Source: Klebsormidium nitens
Taxonomy: Eukaryota; Streptophyta; Klebsormidiophyceae; Klebsormidiales; Klebsormidiaceae
Length of the DNA: 64,000 nt
Reading direction: 5' to 3'
Assembly: GCA_000708835.1 (NCBI GenBank)
Contig: DF237101.1
Location: 62,001-126,000 of the forward strand
The position numbers were made by a program, and so were the translations under genes. The notes under the pieces are model-generated. The model ran no database searches. It had not been told where the DNA came from and saw only the letters and a program-made list of their open reading frames with translations. Positions 8,020-17,739 of this stretch are shown one piece after another. The stretch's first letter is position 1, and every line of letters starts with the position of its first letter.

Positions 8020-10874
8020 ATGGCTCCGCTAGGTGTCGAGCAAGCTGTCGCTGCCCCTACGGCCTCGGCCTCCGAGTCGACCAAGGCCTCAGGGCCACCA
8101 AGCATCAAAGACGTGATCATGGACCTCGCTGGAAGAGGGCTTTATGCCATCCCCGTGCGAATGTTTTGGGATTCCAACAAGGGCAAGAAGGACGCGGACT
8201 TCCCATACAAATGGAGTAATATGGTTGATCGCAACACCTGGAACGACAAGATTGATGCGGCCCTCTCAGAGGTGTCGAATGCCAACGGTGTTGCTATCCT
8301 CACGGGTGCTAGCAGATTGCTGGTGGTGGATGTGGATAATTCTAGCACTCCCAAAAAACGTGCAGGGATAGAGCTCTGGGACCGCTTGATTGCCACTCAC
8401 GGCGAGCCGTCGACCCTCAAGGCAAAGTCTGGATCGGGTGGGCTGCACTTCTACTTTCGAATCAACAGCCTCGGACTCAATCGCACGAGAAACTTTGCTG
8501 GCTTGAAGTCGGGCGGGACCCTTTACGGGATTGACTCTCGTGCAACAGGCGGCATCATTTTTGCACATCCAGCAGCATACGTGGATGGTGAGGGCATTCA
8601 CCGCCAGTACGAATGGTTCAACGGTCCACCGAGCTATAAAGCTTGCTCTGAGATTCCAGAGTGGCTCGTGCGGATCATCAATGACGGGGCGACAGCGGCG
8701 TTGATGAGATTCAATCGATGGTTGTCAGCGCCGCGCCACATGAGATCACGGAAGCATGCGCATTGGTTGACTCTAAGATGGATATAGCTCATGGCCATTG
8801 CAATGATCAACGCTCGGCTTCCAACAGAGCGTCCAATGACAGAAGTCTTTTACTGAAAGAGTTCTCGGACATGCTAAGAGAGAACGCACGTGATTCTACA
8901 AGCACTTATGCGAGCACGCTGCCACATGGGCTTTATGGCACTTATTACTGCTTTAGGACGAAAGGGCCAAGGACTTGCTACTTTGGCCATCGTCATTCAG
9001 GAAGCAATAACTTCAACCTGCTTAAACGTGGACGCAACGTATACTATCGCTGCCATGGTCAAGAATGCTCTCACAAGCGTGCAGAGAAGCTAGGTGAGTT
9101 AAGCCTCAAAGCTGCATTGCAAGACGCGACGTCTCAAAGAGTTCACCATTCCGATGATATGCGCACCATCACACAATATACGGAGGGGAGTGAGGAGGTT
9201 CAACGGCTTCTACTCAAGTTTATGGCCGAGCACGCCGCCCCTCAAGCTTATTTTAACCTTGGGCGGCTCTTTGGTTATTTTTATCAGATCGAGGGAAGGA
9301 TGCTCACAACGAGGGACACTTCGGAGAAGAAGAAAGATGCTTTGTACTTCTATGTTTGGAACGGCGCTTCTTGGATTCAGGACGCAGCGAACATGGTCGC
9401 TAGCGTCTTCACGTTGCAGATGGGGGTCCTCCTCGCTTGGTATGAGGGCAAACGGGAGAAGTGCTTGGAGGAGCTCCGCTCGCAACATCCCGATCTGCAA
9501 GGGCTCGGGGAAGGCGAAGGGCCTCAATCCAGATCCAAACAGCAAGCGGAACTGATCAAGGCTGCCCAACAGGGATGTCTTAATGAGAGAGATAGGAGAT
9601 TGCCGAGCTTTGGGAGGATCAATGTGCAAGACATTGGTGATGTGAGGAAGTGTCTGCCTGCTGTTGTCAACGAGCTCTTCGTAGAGGATCTAATGGACTT
9701 GTTCGACCAAGACGACCACGTTGCCAACGCTCCAAACGGTCTCATAGACCTCCGGACCGGGAACCTCTCAGGCCATCATCCACAGGATCTTTGCAGCAAC
9801 ACCACAAGCACGTACATCCGAGGTGCCTCAGGAGCCCTGACGGCGCGCTTCCGCAGTTTCTTGATGGATGTTCTGCCACCTGGCAACATCGATTGGCTGC
9901 AGTTGTTCCTTGGATATTGCCTCACTGGCGAGACGAGCGAAGAGCTCTTTGTCATCATGAACGGCGAGGGTGCAAACGGAAAGAGCAGACTCGCGGCCGC
10001 CATACGTCGGGCCTTTGGAAGCTACAGCACGGCAGGCAACAAAGCAATCTTCATCAAGCCTACTTTTAAGGCTAATGCATCCTCTGCTTCGACCCATCTC
10101 ATGCACATCAAGTCCAAGCGCTTCGTCACCAACGAGGAGTCGGAGAAGGACGATCATCTGAACGGAGCATTTCTAAAGGAGGCAGCCTCTGGCAACCCTA
10201 TCGAAGCACGTGAGCTTTTCTGCAAACCACAGGAGTACATCCCGCGATATAAGCTCTGCCTCTTTACTAATTATAGGCCGCACTTTCCAAGCGATGACGC
10301 TGCATTGCTCCGCAGGATCGTACTGATCATGTTCGATTTCATTTACAAAGCTCCGGACGAGCTGGACGTGAACAACAAGAGGCACAAACCGATGGACCTC
10401 ACGCTGAAATCGTATTTCGAATCTGCGGAAGGTGCTGCAGACGTTCTGGACTTTTGTGTGGAGGGCGCGACAATGTACTATGCAAGGAAGGAGCAATCTC
10501 CGGAATCGAAGATTCTCTCGCCCATCCCGCATGCTTTCCGTGCTGCAGCGCAGGAGTATGCAGCCGAGAATGACCACCTCCAATGCTTCATCGACGAGTC
10601 ATGTGTGAAGGGCGACTCTTTCGGCGTCACCAAGGTCGACTTCGTGAACAAGTTTTTGGAATTTTTGTATGCAGGCGGGCACGACACAAGCGTGGCTGGG
10701 GACGGTTTGGCAAGGGCCATGAACGTGAAGGGGTACACGAGCACTTCTAAAGACGGGAAGAAGAACAGAATGATCCGAATGCTAGACAGTAGAGAAAGGA
10801 AAACCGGCTTCTTCGGAATCCGGCTCAAGACTCCTGAAGAAATGGAGGCGGAATTCAATGCAAGTGAGGACTGA
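8020..10874 (+). CDS. PrimPol - zinc motif - D5_N - SF3 helicase, copy 2 (one frame break)
   Basis: Replicative primase-polymerase/helicase, about 950 residues if the one frame break is ignored, and intronless. Frame one (from 8020) is an archaeo-eukaryotic PrimPol: LLVVDVDN (metal-binding DxD), SGSGGLHFYFR, then DSRATGGIIFAHPAAYVDG. The frame changes between 8685 and 8787, most simply at the G run at 8686-8689, where one extra base restores it. Frame two carries a Cys/His cluster (CYFGHRHSGSNNF, YYRCHGQEC), a D5_N-like region with APNGLIDLRTG, Walker A GEGANGKS, Walker-B-like FVTNEESE, motif C LCLFTNYRPHF and the arginine finger LLRRIVLIMF. It is the replication gene of the cassette. The break may be a real mutation, programmed slippage or a base-call error in a homopolymer. 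Confidence 0.8.
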
Positions 10875-11366
10875 GGGGACGTGATACATGTGATACGCAA
10901 TCTGAGGCCTCTCAGCAAGCTTGTATCAGTGCCTGGAAGGCGCTAGAATTGTGGTCATTTGGGCCAGTTTCGACGACACAACGACTCGTAGCAGTGTCTC
11001 ACAGCGCTGGAAATGCAGAGATGGCATCTTGTTGTAGCGCTTATGGTTGATGCAATTGATGCAAGATACATCATAATGATATATGATATTCTTTTGAATA
11101 AGAAGCTTCTTCCTCCATTATATATTCTGCTCTGATAAAAATAGCTGCATCAATTGCATCATGCGCATCACACCCATTTTGCGTCTCTTTGTAAAAATCG
11201 TGGTTTTTCGGGCCAGAGCAGCACAACTATTGCATGGAACCAAGCGGGCCGTGCAACAATGAGCCCCTTTGAGGAGCCCATCCCCACATTGCAGGACGTG
11301 ATACCGTCTTTGTTTCTAGTATCGAATCTGTATCAGCTCACAGACAAGTCTCTTTAGCACAAAAAG
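10875..11366. other. AT-rich spacer between cassette and transposase gene
   Basis: No gene is visible. The centre is strongly AT-rich and is bounded by the inverted repeat at 11048-11161. This is the most likely place for the right end of the recombinase/helicase element, but no matching left terminus was found. Confidence 0.5.
11048..11161. repeat. 16-base inverted repeat around an AT-rich 82-base spacer
   Basis: TGATGCAATTGATGCA at 11048-11063 is exactly inverted at 11146-11161. The spacer is almost all A/T with several ATAT motifs. Placed 170 bases 3' of the helicase stop, it could be an element end, an origin-like hairpin, a small TIR insertion or a 3' processing structure. Confidence 0.7.
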
Positions 11367-14300
11367 TCAGCCTTGCAACAGCGCCCTCGCAATGGCGGCC
11401 GACCACGCCGCCGCCGCAATGGCAATGCCACGCTTTGCGTTGTCCACCCTCTTCAGCGTCGTGTTGAAACCACCAAGCAGCAAAGGTAGGATCACCATCA
11501 GGCTCTCCAACCCAGAGTACCAACCCAGAGACCGGAAGCCCTTCAGAAAGGAGTTGACCGACTCCACTGCCGACGTGTTGACCCAATGCAACGCGTCATA
11601 GGCGTCAGCGGAATTCGACGGCCCGCACTTGTGCACCTCCTGTCCGGCCTTCGAGAAGTGAAACCTGCACACAAGACAGAGTGTACATAGGAGGTCATGC
11701 GGCGCAACAAGCCTCGTTTTGCCTGCAGACATTGTAGTTTGAAAGTTGATGTATACGTTTTTTAAAGCAATCCACCAATTCCCATTGCTGGATCAGCATG
11801 TATGTACCCACAACACCTCCAGTTCTATGAACGGGAGACGGAATAGAGCTAAGCACAACACACGTTGCCAAATGAGCTCGGATGTACACTCACCTGTCGA
11901 CCACGAAGCGCACGTCCCTGAAGAACGCCGGGGCTCGGCGCATCGAGTAGTTGCGCAGCGCACATGCGTTGTCATGGACCAAGACCTCCGGCAAGTCCTC
12001 TCGTCTCAGCCGAGTGTAGAGCACCGTAAATGCGTCCCGAAGGCTCTCTCCGCGCAGCATGATGTGAAAACCGTAGATGACTCGGTGCGAGCAGCAAAAA
12101 ACAAAGGCCCCTCGACACCTCTTCGGCCGCTTGCTCTTGCTCCCTTTCTTTCCCGACAGCTTTCCGGCCCCCTTCACTAGCCCCGGCACGTGCTCGGCGT
12201 CCCATTCGGTCATCGACTTCCCCGTCGCGCACTTGAACTCCTCCGACGTTCGGCTGCGGCCGTCAGGATGCTCGAAATTGCTGTAGTATGGCAAGCCCCG
12301 TTTCTGCTCCCACCCTGGGAGGGAGTAGCACGCCAATGTATCTTGCTCTTCTCGAAAGCTGTGCCCAACCGGCAGCGGCTGCAGATCCCCCCCGTTCTCA
12401 TCCTTCCCCAGCCGCTCTCTCAAGAGCAGCCGCTCGGCTGCGCTCATCCGACCCCACTGCTCAGAGCTCGGCTTCAATTTCTCGACCCCTCGGAGCAGCT
12501 CGTTTGCCAAACCTCGAGCATCGTCCAGCTGCCGCCGCTCCTCGATTGACAGAGGCCTCGCTTTCGCCTCTCGCAGCAGAGTGACCGCACGGTCAAACGG
12601 CTGGATGGCTTCATGAATCCATCCCAAACGCCCCTCGCCCTCGAATCCAGCTGCGCCCCTCGAAAGAAGGGCCAGCAAGTACAGCTCGTGCAGAGTTCGG
12701 AAGAAGAAGGTGGGAAAGCTGGAGCCTCCATAAGCGTCCAAGAGGCGCCGAAGGATGGGCGCATCCCTCGCAAGGTCCCGACGGTCCTCGAGGGTCGCCT
12801 CTCCTCCTAACAAGAGCCTTTTGACCACGTGCAGCGCGCCACTACCAATCAGGTCCTCGTCCGCGTCGTGAGCTCCGAGCGAATAGAGCAGCTCGGTCCA
12901 TTCCCCGACCCAGCTCTCCCAAAGGTTTGGGTTCCTACCCCGCCGTTGAAAGTCGGCTTGGATGCCCGTGAGGAGCTCGAAAACGGCCAGGTTGCGGTCG
13001 CGGACCATGGTCTGCTGCTCCACCAAGAGGCGCCTCCTGCCATCCTCCGGAAGCGGGCCCTCGGCCTCCCCTGGTCCGAATCGCTTCACGATCCGAGCGT
13101 CCTCATGCGCCAACCCGTCCAGAAGACCCTCGAACTCCACCCTTGAGAGGCGCTGGCCGAGCTTCTCGTCTTTCGGCCGGTTTTGAGAGAGGCGCGCAAT
13201 CGCCTCTCGCAGCTCCGGCTGGAGCAGCAGCTTGCGCTTTAGGCCGCCCCCTTCGAGACCGGCGCCGCAGTAGTCGCGGCCAGAGATTGAGCGCTTCTCG
13301 AAAAGCTGCCCAGCCGAGTCTCTGCTTGGATGGGTGAAGGTGCGCCGCGCGTCAAGGGTCGAGCTTCCAAGGCCGCCCGGCTTTCTCGCGCCGTCGGAGC
13401 TTGCTAGCCCCACGATGCCATCGCAGAGTAATACCTGAACGGGGCGAATGTTCAACTTCGTTCAATGTTCATCGTTCAATGTACCCTTGATGCCATTGTT
13501 CGAACATTCTAGCTATCCTCGGATGTACACTAAGCTCTCCGTGCTTGTTGTTCTGAGAGATGGTCAGTGTCAGTGGCAGTGCACAACTTCGTCGTTCACA
13601 AAATCAAACAGACCGCAAAGACACGAGGGCCATAAGATGTCTTTCTTCTTTCTCTCGTCTCTCGCTTGAGCAGATTACCGATGCTACTCACCCTTGGATG
13701 CGGTCCGCAGATGGAGCAGCAGTCTCGGATGCCAAGCCCAACTAGCTTGAAGAAGTCGAGGCTCGCTCTTCTCCAAGTCTCCTCGCTCGGCACGACGGCA
13801 TCAGGAGAGCGCTGGAAGGCCGCGTGGTCGCGTGCAAGCTCGGCCTTGAAAGAGTGCCCGTGCTGCATCCCTCGCAGGAGCAGCTGGAGGCTCTCCTGGA
13901 CGAAGATCGTTCTGCGGTTCCAGGCGTACAGGCCCAAGTGCTCGCCGTCAAAGTGGATGGCGTGCGCCTCGTCTTGGCACTGGCAGTGATAGACGCGTGT
14001 TCGCACCCCCTGGCTCCAAGACGCTGCAGTGACGGAGGCCTCTACCCACGCCTCCACCCAAGAACCGCCGCACCGAGGAGGGCTCAAGGGTCAGGGAGCG
14101 CTCAAGAGACCCTTCTCCGAGAGCTCCTCAAAGTGGCAATCTCGCAGCTTGCTCACGCGAACGGGGCGCTCAAGCGAGGTCACCAACGGATCATGGAAGT
14201 TGAGGGCATCGCTCAGCCTCGCAAGCTTGGGCTTTGTGACTTGGGTTGCCTCCGTATTGAGCAGCTGGACAGGGGCGCAAACCGTTGAGCTCTCCCCGTG

Positions 14301-16290
14301 CTGGCAGCCACCGTCCGCCAAGGAGGCCAAGCTGCATCTCGTGCACGCGTCTACCCAGCCCCGGATCGCCTCCTTGCCCCTCGCGTCCGCTGGCGGCCTC
14401 CCTTCCCAACCGACTGGCGCAGACGGCTGCACACTCTCTCTATGCGCTGCCCATGCCGTCTTGCTGCGCCTCGCTCTCTTTCGCGGAGGCACGTGCCCTC
14501 TAGAAGCCCGCTTCCTCTCTTGATCGACCCCCCCACTCTCTCCTTCGATGGCGCACGCGCCGGCATCCCGAACAACCGCTCATGCTGGCGGCAGAAGCAC
14601 GACTCGCCCGAGCACTTTGCCGGCTCATGTGGACGCTTCTCGAGTAAGCCAATAAGGTACTCCTCCTCCTCCCTCAGCGCGCTTTCGCCTTCCTGCCCCT
14701 CCGACAAACCTACCCCCGGGCTCTGAGGCATCACTCCATCCCATCGCTCGACCCAGCACAAAGCAGCCATCGACAGCGGTTGAGATGGCTCCATGATTAT
14801 CTGGTTGGCCACCGGGATGCCGCCGGCCTCGCTGAGCGCCCTTCTTGCCGCGGCTATGTGTGAGCATTCCGTCATTGAAGGGCAGCCATCATTCTTGCCT
14901 TGGCACCAGAGCCAAACCCCCTTCTTCTTGTCAAAGCCTTGGAAGACCATGCGCCTTCGCGGGCCGAGGGCCCCTTGGACATTCTCGGCAACTGCAAGGC
15001 AGCTCCCTCGATCGTCCGTAGCTACCCGCTCAACGCGCGCCCCTCTTCCAAGCATCTCGCGCGTGGGAAGCTCAGAGGTTGGTGCCCAGCTCTCGCTAAG
15101 GGCCGCTAGCGCCAACTTGTGAACGCAGGCGGCGTCCTCTGTAAGCCGCCCCCTGTTGCAGGTGCAGCAGAGCTTCCCCAACGTGTTCCACCAGACCGTC
15201 ACTGGTAGCCCATTGACTTTGTCCGGCTTCCCCAACGCCTTTGGTCGACCCTCCCCATTGTGGTCCCAAGGGCTAAGATACAATCTAAGCGGCCGCGGCG
15301 TTTCTGAGTCTGTGGGCAAGAACATGTGGACTGGTGCCTCCGGCGAGACCATCATTCGAAGATAGCGCACAGCTTGCGCCTTGATGCTCGTCGTTGGAGC
15401 GACCTCCTGCAGAGATGCAAGAAGGCAGCACGTCTCTCATTCTGACCTCTCTTTCATTCGGCAGCATTAGCAAGATAGAGCCTTCAGAATCCCAAGTCAT
15501 AAATAGATCAGCAACCTTGTAGCCCTCCACTTCACAACCACTCTCGAGCAACTTCCGGAGGACTGCATACTCACGGGATGTGCGTTGCCGTCTAGTCGCC
15601 CTCATGACATAGCAATGATGGCAGCGGGCACGAGCAGAGCAGAAGGGGCTTGCTACAGACATCTGATTTCTTCTGATGTTTGTAGAGAAATAATGGAGCT
15701 CACCTCAGAACTCTCTGCTGCCTCGCTCAGGCTAGCTCTCGGGCGCACTCCCTTTGCGATGCCGCGATCGCCTATCTGCGTTGCTGCCGTAGAAACGTGC
15801 CGCTCTCCTGGCATCGTCCGAGCGTTCTCTGACGCAGAAAGCTGAGCAGCTCGTCGCCGAGCTCCAATTCCTGCCTCCACGCCCCCTCTTTCGCCTCCCG
15901 CCGCAGAACAACTGCGTTCTGCAGGTCGCCCCTCTTGCTGCCGAGAATCATCATCGACAAACCATCAGCGCTTTCAGCGAGCTTGCCGACCATGTTGTTG
16001 ATGCAAGTCAGGCACACAATCTGTCTGCATTGCTTGCCCTTCGGGACTGCTGCGCTGACAACATAGCCCATCAGAATGCCCCGATCGCTCTTTCGGAATG
16101 CCAGCTTTAATTGCCCCTCCTTGGTCTTGGCCCAAATCTGGTGCAAACAAGTGAGGCACCGCACTGCAAAGCGCTCCTTGCAAGTCTGTACGTCAACCCT
16201 AATATCACCGCAAGCGATCCCCCTCACGCTACCTAGCTCTATGTGCTCGAGCCCACTGCTAAAATGCTGAGGACTAGGTCGAGACTCCAT
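11367..16290 (-). CDS. KDZ-type transposase with SWIM-like and Cys-rich N-terminus (probably degraded)
   Basis: Minus-strand multi-exon transposase. Junctions resolved by phase are exons 14111-15406, 13692-14023, 11894-13434 and 11367-11664, with introns of 87, 257 and 229 bases. The 3' part has the KDZ (Kyakuja/Dileera/Zisupton) RNase-H-like core: LLCDG, then VHDNACALRNY, FVVDRFHFSKAGQEVHKC and SAVESVNSFLKG, giving a plausible D-D-E set. Upstream, CCTCNRGRLTEDAACVHK fits a SWIM CxC...CxH finger, and WCQGKNDGCPSMTECSH is a second Cys/His cluster. The start is probably the ATG at 16290, whose product opens with two C-x2-C pairs. Frames break near 14490 and 15830, each by one base, and the 15407-15446 junction is either a 40-base intron or another break. 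No TIRs were found. It is probably a damaged autonomous copy. Confidence 0.6.
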
Positions 16291-16299
16291 GGTTACCAC

Positions 16300-17739
16300 C
16301 CTTTATTGCCCTACTCTTGGGGGGCGGCGCTCTCTAAGCCCCGCGGGCCTCCCCTCCTACCTGCTACGCCCCGGTCCGGTTTAACCGGCCCTCGAACTTG
16401 CCATTTTAGCCTACCACCTTCTCTCTAAGTTACTGAGCCCCGACCCTGGGCATTTGTGCCCGGTCGCTTGTCCCTAAGTTCCGACCGGTTCGACGCCGCG
16501 GTGGTCGTACTTTTTCAGAACCTTCCAGGGGGGGTGCTGAGGTGGCGTCCTCTCCGGTACATGCAACCTTCTTTACCGTCACGGCCGAATCCGGCACGGT
16601 TGTTAACGATCCATCCACCGTCCGATCTCTCACGATCGATCGTGGCCCTCACTTTTAGTCTCAACTTCATTTGGTACCCCCCCCAGCCTGGTATGCACCG
16701 GCGCTTCCTTTCGTCAATGAGAAACGGAAGTGGCCGTCATCACGCCTTCTTGGATATTCAGCCCATGTGCGCACTCTGGAACTGCCGACAGGTGGCCGCC
16801 GCTACCCTCGGCAAGCGCTCCAGGTGGCGCATTTCCTCACCGGGTTTTTTCGAGCCAAATGGAAGCAATTTTAGCATTGGTGATCACCGGGGCGTGCTTT
16901 TCGAAGCAGTCTTGTCAAATGAGCAGCGACGACGCCAGGCGGTGGGTTGAACGGGACGGCGACAAGACAGTCCGTTGCTTTTGAAAAGAGTCGCTTCTTT
17001 GAGCAATTTCTGGGCAGAAGAAAGGGACTTTAATACGCCCTCCCGTACTCGATGGGCGCGGTATTGCGTAACCCGGTTGGAATTTCACCAGGGTGATTGA
17101 GAAGAGTCCGGAAGAGGGCACGGCCCAAGCGCTCACGTGATGTCCAATCTAGAATATCAGAAGGTGTCGTACGCGCGACATTGAATGCATGCAATCGCGA
17201 TCCTGTGGTTTGGAAGTTTGCGGGAAATTGACGTGGCGCTTTTGTCAGCACATGAACCAATCACAAGGGCCCAACTGTCAGAAATCTGCCGCAAGTCTGG
17301 GACAAACTTTTGACCTCGGAAGGATCCAAACCAATGTTGTCGTGCTCACGTGCAATTTTGGAATGTTCGCACTGGTCTGCCAGTTGCGACGACGAAGACA
17401 AGAAAGTCAGCAAGATCCAGCCAACTTGCTGACTGCCTGCTGACTGCCGACGCTCCCTTTGAACAGCTGAAGAGTCATTTTCCTCCTCCTTGCTTCCTCC
17501 TGATCATTAGTGACCGCAGTAGACCGTCGAGGGAGCGCGACCCTAGGACAAGGCATCTTTGTACCTAGTTTGGCGCGCAGGTTTGCTGTGGGCCAGCTTG
17601 CTTGTCCATTTGAGAAGAAGACTCGTGGGGTCTGAACGGGTTGACTCTTTTAGTTTCCTGCTTTAGCTCACGGCTGTGCTTTGCACCTGGAATGGCTCTT
17701 GAAAATCGTAGGTAATCTAGTCTGTCCAATAAAGCCAGA
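16300..17739. other. Spacer upstream of the XLG-like gene
   Basis: About 1.4 kb without a supported gene. The left part (16300-16650) is GC-rich with CCGGT-rich inverted motifs. The rest is unstructured and presumably holds the promoter of the gene starting at 17740 and perhaps the 5' end of the transposon. Confidence 0.5.

Noticed and set aside
1-11366. Capsid, packaging ATPase or protease genes of a virophage or Polinton
   Set aside because: Searched by eye in all listed frames; nothing with the expected size or motifs was found.
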